A stretch of DNA of 48,735 nucleotides from Candidatus Omnitrophota bacterium. GTDB taxonomy: Bacteria; Omnitrophota; Gorgyraeia; Gygaellales; Profunditerraquicolaceae. The DNA is taken from NCBI GenBank assembly GCA_028710405.1, contig JAQTUD010000002.1:1-48735 (forward strand). Direction: 5' to 3'. The first letter of the stretch is position 1, and every line of letters starts with the position of its first letter. Made by a program: the position numbers and the translations under genes. Shown in pieces: positions 20,030 through 29,387 of the stretch. Below the pieces are notes generated by a model. The model saw only the letters and a list, made by a program, of their open reading frames with translations, was not told the DNA's origin and ran no database searches.

Positions 20030-21097
20030 ATGACTACAAAAAAATTATTAATGACCGGTAACGAAGCGATTGCCGAGGGAGCGATACAGGCAGGGTGTAG
20101 TTTTTACGCCGGTTACCCTATCACCCCCCAGAATGAACTTACCGCTTATCTTGCCGCGCATATGCGCCAGGCAGGAGGGATATTTCTGCAGGCGGAATCG
20201 GAATTAGCCGCTATAAATATGGTCTTTGGCGCCTCTGCTGCCGGAGTAAGGGCGATGACTTCATCTTCCAGTCCCGGTATAAGTTTAAAACAAGAGGGGA
20301 TATCCTATATCGCAGGGGCCCAGTTACCCGCGGTGATCGTAAACGTGATGCGCGGCGGGCCCGGATTAGGCAATATCGCACCGGCGCAATCGGATTATTT
20401 TCAGGCGACCCGCGGCGGAGGGCATGGGGATTATCGGTGTATTGTTTTTTCCCCGGCGTACGTTCAAGAGGCATATGACATGATGCCACAGGCATTTGAC
20501 CTGGCCGATAAATACCGCGTTCCCGCGCTGATACTGGCGGATGGAATGCTGGGACAGATGATGGAGCCATTACAAGTTACCAAGTCGCCAAGCCACCACG
20601 TCACCAGCCAAGTTAAAAAATGGGCGTTGACAGGTTGTAAAGATCGCAAGCCCAATATCATAAAGTCTTTTTATATAAAAGAAGGCGACCTGGAGAAAGC
20701 CAACCTTATCCTGCAGAAAAAATATAAGACAATTCAAGATAAAGAGCAGCGTTATGAAGGATTATTTTTAGATGATGCCCGCATTATCCTGGTCGCGTAT
20801 GGGACAATGGCCAGGATCGCCAAGAGCGTTGTTTTAGGCTTAAGGGAAAAAGGTAAAAAGATAGGGCTTATCCGTCCTTTAAGGCTCTGGCCTTTTCCGA
20901 AAGATATATTCCAGGAATTAGCAACCAGTCGTAAGAAACCTGCTTTTCTGGCTGTAGAGATGTCGTACGGACAGATGGTAGAGGATGTAAAATTGGCGCT
21001 GGAAGGTAAGTGCGTAGTCGGATTTATCGGCCGTTCCGGAGGCGGGATACCGACGGAGGAAGAAATAATAGGTAAAATCAAAAAGATCGGCGTATAG
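20030..21097 (+). CDS. 2-oxoacid:ferredoxin oxidoreductase alpha subunit (VorB/KorA-like)
   Basis: [60 protein letters not shown]. Confidence 0.93.
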   Translation: MTTKKLLMTGNEAIAEGAIQAGCSFYAGYPITPQNELTAYLAAHMRQAGGIFLQAESELAAINMVFGASAAGVRAMTSSSSPGISLKQEGISYIAGAQLPAVIVNVMRGGPGLGNIAPAQSDYFQATRGGGHGDYRCIVFSPAYVQEAYDMMPQAFDLADKYRVPALILADGMLGQMMEPLQVTKSPSHHVTSQVKKWALTGCKDRKPNIIKSFYIKEGDLEKANLILQKKYKTIQDKEQRYEGLFLDDARIILVAYGTMARIAKSVVLGLREKGKKIGLIRPLRLWPFPKDIFQELATSRKKPAFLAVEMSYGQMVEDVKLALEGKCVVGFIGRSGGGIPTEEEIIGKIKKIGV

Positions 21098-21101
21098 CGA
21101 A

Positions 21102-21830
21102 ATGGAAAAAATCTTTAGCCACCCTAAATCTTTAAGAAACATATCTACACATTACTGCCCCGGTTGCGGACACGGTATCGCGCACCGGATGGTCGCCGAG
21201 GTAGTTGACGAATTAAGCATCAGAGAGCGTGTCATCGCGGTAGCCCCAGTTGGTTGCGCGGTGATTGCCTATGATTACTGGGATTTTGATTGTTCGGAGG
21301 CCGCGCATGGCCGCGCCCCGGCAGTAGCAACCGCGATCAAGAGGGTCAGGCCGCAGAATATTGTCTTTACTTACCAGGGAGACGGAGATCTGGCTTCTAT
21401 CGGCACGAATGAAATAATCCATGCCGCTAACCGCGGCGAAAATCTGACCGTGATATTTATCAATAATGCCATTTACGGGATGACCGGAGGACAGATGGCC
21501 CCTACTACACTCTTGGGGCAGAAGACTGCCACTACTCCCAGAGGGAGGGATCCCGGCCAGGAAGGATATCCCTTAAAGATCTCCGAGATGCTGGCGTTAC
21601 TTTCCGGGGTAAAATATGTTGAACGGGTATCATTACATTCTCCGCAGGAGATCATAAAAGCAAAGAGGGCGGTAAAGCAGGCATTCCAGAACCAGATAGA
21701 TAATCTCGGTTTTTCTTTAGTAGAAATATTATCTTCTTGTCCGACTTACTGGGGTCTTTCTCCTCAGGGCTCTCTGGAGTGGATAAGAGATGTAATGGTA
21801 AAAGAATATCCATTAGGGAGAATTAAATAG
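21102..21830 (+). CDS. 2-oxoacid:ferredoxin oxidoreductase beta subunit (TPP-binding)
   Basis: [60 protein letters not shown]. Confidence 0.95.
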   Translation: MEKIFSHPKSLRNISTHYCPGCGHGIAHRMVAEVVDELSIRERVIAVAPVGCAVIAYDYWDFDCSEAAHGRAPAVATAIKRVRPQNIVFTYQGDGDLASIGTNEIIHAANRGENLTVIFINNAIYGMTGGQMAPTTLLGQKTATTPRGRDPGQEGYPLKISEMLALLSGVKYVERVSLHSPQEIIKAKRAVKQAFQNQIDNLGFSLVEILSSCPTYWGLSPQGSLEWIRDVMVKEYPLGRIK

Positions 21831-21836
21831 CAATTA

Positions 21837-21860
21837 GTCCGTAGTCTATAGACTACGGAC
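21837..21860. repeat. 24-bp perfect palindrome
   Basis: GTCCGTAGTCTATAGACTACGGAC; also built from heptamers TAGTCCG TAGTCTA TAGACTA CGGACCA TAGACTA (21835-21869). Confidence 0.9.
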
Positions 21861-21873
21861 CATAGACTAAATC

Positions 21874-22404
21874 ATGATTGAACGAATTATAATAGCCGGT
21901 TCAGGCGGTCAGGGCGTGATGCTCCTGGGGAAGGTCCTGGCGCAGGCAGCGATGGAGGAGGGGAAATTCGTCAGTTGGTTCCCTTGCTACGGAGCGGAGG
22001 TGCGCGGAGGGACGGCGTATTGCATGGTGGTGATCTCTGATAAACAGATAGGCTCGCCTTATATCCAGCAGGCAGATACCTTGATTATAATGAATGAGCT
22101 TTCATTAGAGAAATTCAAAGGGAGAGTAAAGAAAGGTGGGCTTTTGATCGTCAATTCTTCCCTTATCCCTAAGTATATGAATAATAATATTTCTGTGTTA
22201 CAATTACCCTTTACCGATACCGCCCTGAAATTAGGTAATATAAAGGTCGCCAATATGGCCGCCCTGGGATGTTTTCTGACCCAAAAGAAAATTGTGAGCT
22301 TAAAGGGTGTTGAGCATGTGATCTCGGAGATTGCCCCGCAGGATAAAAAAGGCCTTATCGAGATCAATCGTAAAGCGTTGAATGAAGGAGCTAAGCTAAA
22401 ATGA
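21874..22404 (+). CDS. 2-oxoacid:ferredoxin oxidoreductase gamma subunit
   Basis: IIIAGSGGQGVMLLGKVLAQAAMEEGKFVSWFPCYGAEVRGGTAYCMVVISD. Confidence 0.95.
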   Translation: MIERIIIAGSGGQGVMLLGKVLAQAAMEEGKFVSWFPCYGAEVRGGTAYCMVVISDKQIGSPYIQQADTLIIMNELSLEKFKGRVKKGGLLIVNSSLIPKYMNNNISVLQLPFTDTALKLGNIKVANMAALGCFLTQKKIVSLKGVEHVISEIAPQDKKGLIEINRKALNEGAKLK

Positions 22405-23699
22405 TCAGGGTACGTTTTGCGCCATCACCTACCGGTAATCTCCATATAGGAGGAGGGCGCACCGCGCTTTTTAATTGGCTTTATGCCCGGGCCAAGCAGG
22501 GTAAATTTATCCTGAGGATAGAAGACACGGATCAAGTTCGTTCCAAGAAAGAATATCTGGATGAGATTACAGACAGCTTGGGGTGGTTGGGGTTTAATTG
22601 GGATGAGATCTATTATCAGAGCCAGAGGTTTGACCTTTACCGCCAACAAGCTGAAGCGTTATTAAAAAAAGGCGCGGCATATATAGAGAAGACTGATAAG
22701 GGAGAAGCAGTGATCTTTAAAGTCACCCCACAGAAGATACAGATAAATGACCTGATCCGTGGGCAGATCGAATTTGATTCCCAGAATATCAAGGACCAGG
22801 TGTTGATAAAATCCGATGGGACCCCTACTTATAATTTCGCCTGCGTGGTAGATGATGCCGGGATGAATATAACGCATGTGATCCGCGGCGATGACCATAT
22901 CTCTAATACCCCTAAGCAGATCCTTTTTTACCAGGCATTGGGGTTACCTATACCGGCATTCGCGCACCTGCCTTTAATTATGGGGATGGAGGGAGGCCGG
23001 CTCTCTAAAAGGACAGGGGCCACCGCCATTAGCGAATACCGCCGGGCAGGCTATCTTTCCGCGGCCCTGGTGAATTATCTGCTTTTATTGAGCTGGTCGC
23101 CGGGAGCCAACCGCGAGGTGATCGATATCAATGAGGCGATAAAGTTATTTGATATTAGCGCGGTAAATAAGACCGCGGCTACTTTTGACCTGAAAAAATT
23201 GAACTGGATGAATAATCAGTATCTTAAGACAGAGGACCCTGAGAAACTTACTGACCAGCTTATCCCATTGCTTTTGGAGGCGGGCTATATAAAACAGGAG
23301 GGTTTTGATAGACAATACATCACCACCCTGGTAAAATTATTCCAGGAGCGCTTACCCACCTTAAATGATTTTGTGCAGTGGGCGGATTTTTTCTTTTTAG
23401 ATCAGATCACCATAGACCCGGACGCAGAGAAGAAGTTTCTGGGCCGGGACCTCTCAAAAGAGTTCGGGCTTTTTATCCAGAGCCTAGAGGCGCTACAGCA
23501 GTTCGATATCATAAGCATAGAGGCAGCCTTCAGGGAACTGGTAAAAGAACTCAATATTGAAACCAAGGCGCTTATTCATCCTATCCGGGTGGCATTGACC
23601 GGAAAGACTATCGGCCCGGGGTTATTTGAGGTGATCTATTACCTGGGCAAGAAAAGGACCGCAGAAAGATTAAGTAAATTTATAAAAAAAGGCGTATAG
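22401..23699 (+). CDS. gltX: Glutamyl-tRNA synthetase
   Basis: RFAPSPTGNLHIGGGRTALFNWL, GRLSKRTGA signature. Confidence 0.96.
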   Translation: MIRVRFAPSPTGNLHIGGGRTALFNWLYARAKQGKFILRIEDTDQVRSKKEYLDEITDSLGWLGFNWDEIYYQSQRFDLYRQQAEALLKKGAAYIEKTDKGEAVIFKVTPQKIQINDLIRGQIEFDSQNIKDQVLIKSDGTPTYNFACVVDDAGMNITHVIRGDDHISNTPKQILFYQALGLPIPAFAHLPLIMGMEGGRLSKRTGATAISEYRRAGYLSAALVNYLLLLSWSPGANREVIDINEAIKLFDISAVNKTAATFDLKKLNWMNNQYLKTEDPEKLTDQLIPLLLEAGYIKQEGFDRQYITTLVKLFQERLPTLNDFVQWADFFFLDQITIDPDAEKKFLGRDLSKEFGLFIQSLEALQQFDIISIEAAFRELVKELNIETKALIHPIRVALTGKTIGPGLFEVIYYLGKKRTAERLSKFIKKGV

Positions 23700-23715
23700 C
23701 CAGGAGGGAGCGAAG

Positions 23716-23928
23716 ATGGATTTTGCTAAGAAAAAAGTTTTCGCGGGTGTATTGTTTTTAGCTGTTCTCTCAAGCGGATGCTCTACCGTAAAAGGGGCAG
23801 CGGCAGGGACGGCCGGAGGGGTAGCTTGTGGCGTAGGTTATACCGCTATGGGCGTGGCTGAGGATGCCAAGGGCACCCGCAACGCGGTTGTCTGGATGGA
23901 TAATTGGGTCAAGCGTAATCTTTGGTAG
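23716..23928 (+). CDS. Small lipoprotein
   Basis: Lipobox LAVLSSGCSTVKGAAAGTAGG; SD AGGAGGGAG. Confidence 0.75.
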   Translation: MDFAKKKVFAGVLFLAVLSSGCSTVKGAAAGTAGGVACGVGYTAMGVAEDAKGTRNAVVWMDNWVKRNLW

Positions 23929-23934
23929 ATTAAT

Positions 23935-24008
23935 TGCCCTGTCGTCTAATGGTAGGACACAAGATTCTGGATCTTGTTATCATGGTTCGAGTCCATGCGG
24001 GGCAGCCA
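23935..24008 (+). tRNA. tRNA-Gln (anticodon CTG)
   Basis: Acceptor TGCCCTG/CGGGGCA, anticodon stem CAAGA/TCTTG with loop TTCTGGA, GGTTCGAGTCC T-arm, encoded CCA. Confidence 0.93.
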
Positions 24009-24012
24009 TGAC

Positions 24013-24093
24013 GCGCGGGTGGTGGAATGGCAGACACGCTACTTTGAGGGGGTAGTGGGGAAACTCGTGAGGGTTCAACTCCCTCCCCGCGCA
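24013..24093 (+). tRNA. tRNA-Leu (anticodon GAG)
   Basis: Acceptor GCGCGGG/CCCGCGC, class II variable arm, anticodon loop TTGAGGG, GGGTTCAACTCCC; no encoded CCA. Confidence 0.92.
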
Positions 24094-24097
24094 TAAA

Positions 24098-24154
24098 TAA
24101 AAAAGCCGTATAAATAAGCTTAGAAAATGCTTATAATATACGGCTTTTTTATTT
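24098..24154. terminator. Bidirectional intrinsic terminator between tRNA-Leu and the convergent response regulator gene
   Basis: AAAAAGCCGTATA ... TATACGGCTTTTTT with inner ATAAGC/GCTTAT. Confidence 0.85.
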
Positions 24155-25075
24155 ACGTTTATCTTTTACGTAGTTACTGCGCTCCATGTGCTTGGCGGCT
24201 TCTTTTAATTCCGCGCCGATCTCACCGACCTGGGCCACATGTTCTATCTTGCGGTATTCATTAGTTACCACTCCAATAGAGACAGAGAGAAGGGATGTCC
24301 TTTGTTGCTTGCCTTGCCTGTCCTTGGCGATGATATAACCATTCTTCCTGTCAATCTCATTATAAAATGAGGGGGAGGTTTTATCAAATTCGGCGATTAT
24401 GTATTCACATATGCCGTCGGCGGCCCCGGGGGTGGTGATGATCACAAAATCATCTCCTCCGATATGGCCGATGAAATCTTCGGAGTTGCCGTGTCCTTGC
24501 GTTGCGCGGATCAATATACGGGCGGTCTCCCGAATAACCTGGTCTCCATGCTCAAAGCCGTATGTATCGTTATAGGATTTAAACTTATCCAGGTCTATAT
24601 AGCAGACGGCAAAAGGGGCTGTCTTATCTATCCTGCGCGAAAGTTCGTTTAAGATAGAGACATTTCCGGGAAGCCGCGTTAGAGGGTTTGCTTCCAAGTC
24701 GCGCTCCGTGCGCCTGAGGATCATACGGATGCGCGCCAGCAGTTCTTTGGGCTCAAAAGGTTTTACGATATAGTCATCCGCTCCGGAATCTATCCCGCAG
24801 ACCTTATCCTCAATCTCCCCTTTGCCTGTGACCATAATTATAGGCAGGTGCCTTAAGAGAAGGTCTTTTTTGATCAGGCTGCAGACTTGACGGCCGTCTA
24901 CCTTAGGCATCTTATAGTCTAACAGGGCCAGGTCTACCGGCTTGGAGTTGATAATATTTAAGGCCTCTTCTCCATTTGAGGCCTCCAGTATTTCATAATT
25001 CTCTTCGGAGAGGGTTATTTTTAGCACATCCCTTATGTCCGGGTCATCATCAACTATCAATATTTTTATCGCCAT
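24149..25075 (-). CDS. Response regulator with REC and GGDEF-type (GGDDF) diguanylate cyclase domain
   Basis: KILIVDDDPDIRDVL, LLDYKMPKVDG, VTGKGEIEDKV; NPLTRLPGN..., IDLDKFKSYND, HIGGDDFVII. Confidence 0.92.
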   Translation of the reverse strand: MAIKILIVDDDPDIRDVLKITLSEENYEILEASNGEEALNIINSKPVDLALLDYKMPKVDGRQVCSLIKKDLLLRHLPIIMVTGKGEIEDKVCGIDSGADDYIVKPFEPKELLARIRMILRRTERDLEANPLTRLPGNVSILNELSRRIDKTAPFAVCYIDLDKFKSYNDTYGFEHGDQVIRETARILIRATQGHGNSEDFIGHIGGDDFVIITTPGAADGICEYIIAEFDKTSPSFYNEIDRKNGYIIAKDRQGKQQRTSLLSVSIGVVTNEYRKIEHVAQVGEIGAELKEAAKHMERSNYVKDKRK

Positions 25076-25079
25076 AATT

Positions 25080-26579
25080 TTATCCTTGAGTAGATTCGGG
25101 CATAGTGAAACTAAATGTTGAGCCGGCGTTAATCCTGCTCTTTACCCAGATTTTTCCGTTATGCGCTTCAATAATATGTTTCACCAGCGTCAGGCCTAAG
25201 CCCGTTCCTTTTGTCTGTTGGTTGATCAGGTTATCTACCCGGTAAAATTCTTCAAATATAGCCTCCAGGGCTTCTTCCGGCATGCCGCATCCGGTATCGT
25301 TAATATCTACCTGGATGTTTTTATCTACCTTATGGCTCTGCACGGTGATCTTTCCGCCTGCGGGAGTAAACTTTATAGCATTGCCAATGATATTAATAAA
25401 GACGCGTTCTATCTGGCTGCGGTCAGCGGATACCATCCTGGCTTCTTCAGGCATCTGGGCGCTAAACTCGATCTGGTGGTCTTTGAATTGCACCGACAAG
25501 AGGTCTGAGACTTTCTCAGTGACAGCATTTAAATCTACTATCTCTTTCTTCATTATCTCTCTTCCGCTTTCTATGCGGGCGATATCTAACAGGTTATTGA
25601 CTAATTGCACCAATTCGTCGCTATGACGGTTTATCTTATCCAGGCGTTCCCGGATCTGATCGGGGATTGCACCCAGGTTCCCGGTGAGCAGTATTGAGGC
25701 GTACCCCTTTATAGAGGTAAGTGGAGTCCTTAATTCGTGGGAAACGCTGGAGATAAAATCCGTCTTTCTCTTGCTGACGATTCTTAATTCATCCAAGGTA
25801 TGCGTCAATTCCTGTGTTCTCTCTTCCACTTTTTTCTCTAAATCCTGCTGTGAGCGCCAGGTCTTTTCAAATAAACGCGCGTTCTCCAATGCCTGCCCGA
25901 TCTGGTTAGCCAGGATAGTGATAAGTTCCCTATCTCCTTCGCTGATTATTGTATCTATGCTTTCGGTCCCCAGAAAAAGGAATCCCTTGTCTCCTTCTTT
26001 GGGTGATACAGGAGAGAGGACAAAGGAAGTGACTTTAAAGATAGATTTTATCTTATCTCTGAGCGCGGGTTCTTTCTGCAGGGAGTCAGAAGAGAGGGTT
26101 TTACCGCTATGGATTAAGTCCAGATAGGCGCTTTCTAAATCCGTAGCCGATTTTATCCTTTGCGTGTCTTCTTGCGTATAACCCAGGCTCATCTGCAATA
26201 TAAATGTTTTTTCTGCGCTGCTCCAGGAGAAGGCGCAGGCCTTTTCAAAATCCAGGTCTTCCAAGTGTTCAACTTCTATTTTTTTAAATATTTGGCCTTC
26301 TTCCATGGTAGTGCTCATCTGGTGCGAAAGCCTTTGTAGGGCGTATAAGCCGGTTATTTTTTTGTCTAATTCTTCCTGGATTTTATTTAACTCTATGTCC
26401 GTGCGCACGATTAATTTAGCCTGTTCATCCATCTCGTCCAAGGACTTCTTTAGTTTTGTCACCGCGCCATTCAGGTGCCTGATCTTGTTCATTTTTACCA
26501 GTATGACTATTCCCAGGAAGATAATAGATGCCAATGAGGCCATCCCCAGGAAATTGATCAGATACTTGCTTTCATACAT
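25080..26579 (-). CDS. Membrane histidine kinase with GAF-like sensor domain
   Basis: N-terminal TM, GAF-like segment, HisKA (SSVSHELRTPLTSIKGYASI), HATPase (IGNAIKFTP, DTGCGMPEE, GTGLGLTLVKHIIEAHNG). Confidence 0.93.
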   Translation of the reverse strand: MYESKYLINFLGMASLASIIFLGIVILVKMNKIRHLNGAVTKLKKSLDEMDEQAKLIVRTDIELNKIQEELDKKITGLYALQRLSHQMSTTMEEGQIFKKIEVEHLEDLDFEKACAFSWSSAEKTFILQMSLGYTQEDTQRIKSATDLESAYLDLIHSGKTLSSDSLQKEPALRDKIKSIFKVTSFVLSPVSPKEGDKGFLFLGTESIDTIISEGDRELITILANQIGQALENARLFEKTWRSQQDLEKKVEERTQELTHTLDELRIVSKRKTDFISSVSHELRTPLTSIKGYASILLTGNLGAIPDQIRERLDKINRHSDELVQLVNNLLDIARIESGREIMKKEIVDLNAVTEKVSDLLSVQFKDHQIEFSAQMPEEARMVSADRSQIERVFINIIGNAIKFTPAGGKITVQSHKVDKNIQVDINDTGCGMPEEALEAIFEEFYRVDNLINQQTKGTGLGLTLVKHIIEAHNGKIWVKSRINAGSTFSFTMPESTQG

Positions 26580-26585
26580 AACGGG

Positions 26586-27776
26586 TTATCCTCCGATCCC
26601 TAAAAGGGTGATTGTCTGGTTATGGAAATAATTCCGCCCGTGGTAGCCAATAGCCTTCAAGGGCGCTTGTTCCCCGTAAGTATAGAGCCCGATAATGGGG
26701 GTATTTTTATCCAGCCCCTCCTTAATAACCTCTAATTCTCTCTTTGCCTGTCTGCCCATTAACATATATCTTGAAGCAGAGTCAAATACGAAAAGAAACT
26801 TGATCGGCTTTCCCATGAGGGCACTCTTTACTTCTTCCAACGCGCTGGATGCGGCAGAAAGGCAGGATTCCTTTGTGCCGATCATCAATCTTATGCGGCT
26901 ATCCTGCGGGACATTACCCTGGAAGACCAGGGAACCGTCTTCTTTTATCCACAGGATATTTCTTAAAAGGTACTCGTCTTCTCCCGGCAGATACACGCCA
27001 ATGGGATAAAATATAGAAATGCGTTTTAATTCTTTCTTTAATTCAGGCAGATCATACGCCAGGTATTCCTTATATATATTTACCGCAGGAGCGCCATCTA
27101 TTTCTTCCAGGGTATTGCCGTTAGACCTGGTGACCTGATGTGGTTTCCCTAAGGGTTTCCAGCCGTGTTTTGTGCCTAATCCGAAGTTGAATTTACCTCC
27201 CCAGAGTATGCCGCAGGCGGCTTCAGTAAGCACTTCTTGATTAAAATATATGTAAGTTTTTTTAAAGGAGAAGTTATCTGAGGCCGAGGCGCCGACCCAG
27301 GGGAAACTTATCCCCAGCCTCTCCTGGAGCCCGCCGATAAAGGAAGAGCCATCCGGTATCAGGCCGTCGGAAAATATGGTGCCAAAGTCTCTGCGCATGC
27401 CCTTAAAACCGTATAGTAGTTTTTCCCCTAATTCCCTGCCCGCTTCCGTAATGGGCTTTGTATTTATCTCTTTTACGCAGGCAGTATTAAAATATATCTC
27501 TTCGGTGAAGCTGAAAAGGGCGATGGCCAGGCCTTGTTTAAATATCCCAAGGTCAGAGATAACGGCTAAGCTGCTGGCTCCAATAACGGGTATAGGGCCC
27601 AATAGGCTGCTGATTGTCCGTAAGATAGCAGGATGGGCAAAATGTATGGAACTAAAGACAATAGCCAGGTGGATTTGTTTATTTTGTAAATTTGACTTAG
27701 CTTGTCTTAATGCTTCCTGCGTCGCCTGCAGGGAGTCTTTTTGCGTGCTTACGCCCACCCCGAACTGGATTGACAT
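26586..27776 (-). CDS. FIST-domain sensory protein
   Basis: FIST_N/FIST_C-like sequence (IPVIGASSLAVISDLGIF, PIKFLFVFDSASRYMLMGRQAKRELEVIKEGL, TPIIGLYTYGEQAP); probable start MSIQFGVG at 27776. Confidence 0.85.
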   Translation of the reverse strand: MSIQFGVGVSTQKDSLQATQEALRQAKSNLQNKQIHLAIVFSSIHFAHPAILRTISSLLGPIPVIGASSLAVISDLGIFKQGLAIALFSFTEEIYFNTACVKEINTKPITEAGRELGEKLLYGFKGMRRDFGTIFSDGLIPDGSSFIGGLQERLGISFPWVGASASDNFSFKKTYIYFNQEVLTEAACGILWGGKFNFGLGTKHGWKPLGKPHQVTRSNGNTLEEIDGAPAVNIYKEYLAYDLPELKKELKRISIFYPIGVYLPGEDEYLLRNILWIKEDGSLVFQGNVPQDSRIRLMIGTKESCLSAASSALEEVKSALMGKPIKFLFVFDSASRYMLMGRQAKRELEVIKEGLDKNTPIIGLYTYGEQAPLKAIGYHGRNYFHNQTITLLGIGG

Positions 27777-27886
27777 TGCCTGGCATCCCTTTCTTATGAA
27801 AAATAGTATATACTGCCGTAAGGGCGGGGTCAATAAAATTATTGACCTTATAATCTCTTTATATTAGAATAACAACAATAAATTAC

Positions 27887-27961
27887 GGCCCCATCGTCTA
27901 GCCTGGTCTAGGACGCTAGGTTCTCAGCCTATAAACAGGGGTTCAAATCCCCTTGGGGCTA
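27887..27961 (+). tRNA. tRNA-Glu (anticodon CTC)
   Basis: GGCCCCA/TGGGGCT acceptor, anticodon loop TTCTCAG, GGTTCAAATCC T-arm. Confidence 0.9.
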
Positions 27962-27998
27962 TAATTTTTGTATTTTCCAAAGTCAGTCAAAAATTATA

Positions 27999-28079
27999 CC
28001 GGTTCCCCCGCCATAGGTTTTAGCAAAAAGGCGGGATCCCGATCCTCTCTAAAAGAAACATTATCGGGGAAATCCGGTT
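27999..28079 (+). repeat. Nested inverted-repeat structure after tRNA-Glu
   Basis: CCCGCC (28007-28012)/GGCGGG (28030-28035), CCCGAT (28038-28043)/ATCGGG (28063-28068), and an alternative outer pairing ACCGGTTCCCCCG/CGGGGAAATCCGGT. Confidence 0.55.
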
Positions 28080-28194
28080 GGGGCTAAATTTCCCGTTAGG
28101 GTATTTTAATTTTTTCCCCCGGGAAAAATTTTCTTGCTTTTTTAGAGAATATATGATAAAAATAAACAATAAGCCTGCCCATCGGTAGGCGGGT

Positions 28195-28461
28195 TTGCTT
28201 ACGGCCCAAGGAGGATCAATGCGGGAACACTTAGGATTCTTAAAGACTTCCAGCGCAGTAGTTAAAATTGCTGCCTGGATTTTTTTGTTTATGGGAATAT
28301 TGGGTGGCGTTTCTGTCATCCTGGGCAAGGTGCCCGGGTATAATCCCGCGGTGGGTTATGTAGTATTGGCAGGATATATATTTGCCTTCTTTTTCTTTTA
28401 CCTGATCGCCAAGATCGCGGATTTATTGATAAAGATTATTAACGAGATAAAGAAAGAATAA
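28195..28461 (+). CDS. Small two-TM membrane protein
   Basis: AAWIFLFMGILGGVSVIL and GYVVLAGYIFAFFFFYLIAKIADLLIKII; probable start ATG 28219 after AAGGAGG. Confidence 0.7.
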   Translation: MLTAQGGSMREHLGFLKTSSAVVKIAAWIFLFMGILGGVSVILGKVPGYNPAVGYVVLAGYIFAFFFFYLIAKIADLLIKIINEIKKE

Positions 28462-28480
28462 AAACAAAAAGGAGTAAAAC

Positions 28481-29386
28481 ATGAAACTGCGGCTTAGTTT
28501 AGTCATTGCGGCGGCATTTTTGGTATCTTTGGCGACGGGTTGCGACCTGCTCAAGATTAAAAAAGAAACAAAACCTGTTGCGCCTGCTTATAATACCGTC
28601 CCTGTCACCGGAACGGTGATCGCCACGGTAAACAATATGCCTATTACCTTAGAAGATTTGAATGCTGATGTCGAGGCTTATAATTCCGTAGTCCCCGAGG
28701 ACAAGCCGGAGAATAAGATTACCACCGCAGAACAGAAAGTCAATTATTTAAAGAATGAGATGGTCCGTAGGACGTTGCTTTATCAGGAAGGCCTGGCCAG
28801 GGGTTTAGACAGGGCGGACCTGGTACGCCAGGATTTAGAAAAAGCAAAGCAGCAACTGGTGCTCATGGAATTAGGAAAGACGCTCACCGAGAATACCGAT
28901 GTCAGCTCTAAAGAAATAGAAGATTATTATAATTCCTATAAGGACCAGTTAAAGGAACCGGAGCAGAGGCAGATACGCGAAATAGTGCTTTCTACAGAGC
29001 AAGAGGCAAAGGACATAATGATCCAGCTTTTACAGGGCGCGGATTTTGCCACATTGGCCAAGGATCGCTCCAAGGCAGCCAGCGCCAAAAACGCGGGGGA
29101 CTTGGGTTTCATCCAGAGAGGGACAAAGTCTGCCGAATTTGATGAGGCGGCATTCTCTAACACCCTGGAAGCAGGGAAGACGAGTTCTATCTTTAAAGGC
29201 CCCGACGGATACTATATTATAAAATTGGAAGCCAAGCGCGGAGGCGGACAGAAGTCGCTATCCGAACTCTGGGATAATATCAAGCGGATGCTTGTTTTCT
29301 TAAAACAACAACAGAAAATAGAGGATCTGGTAGGTAAGCTTTCTAGCGAGGCCAAAATAGTAATTGACGAGGGGAAGGTGCAATAA
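28481..29386 (+). CDS. SurA/PpiC-type peptidyl-prolyl isomerase lipoprotein
   Basis: Lipobox LATGCDLL; parvulin core REIVLSTEQEAKDIMIQLLQGADFATLAKDRS...GDLGFIQRG. Confidence 0.87.
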   Translation: MKLRLSLVIAAAFLVSLATGCDLLKIKKETKPVAPAYNTVPVTGTVIATVNNMPITLEDLNADVEAYNSVVPEDKPENKITTAEQKVNYLKNEMVRRTLLYQEGLARGLDRADLVRQDLEKAKQQLVLMELGKTLTENTDVSSKEIEDYYNSYKDQLKEPEQRQIREIVLSTEQEAKDIMIQLLQGADFATLAKDRSKAASAKNAGDLGFIQRGTKSAEFDEAAFSNTLEAGKTSSIFKGPDGYYIIKLEAKRGGGQKSLSELWDNIKRMLVFLKQQQKIEDLVGKLSSEAKIVIDEGKVQ

Positions 29387-29387
29387 C

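Noticed and set aside
23864-24055. 63-aa plus-strand ORF
   Set aside because: Overlaps the lipoprotein 3' end and runs through both tRNA genes; spurious.
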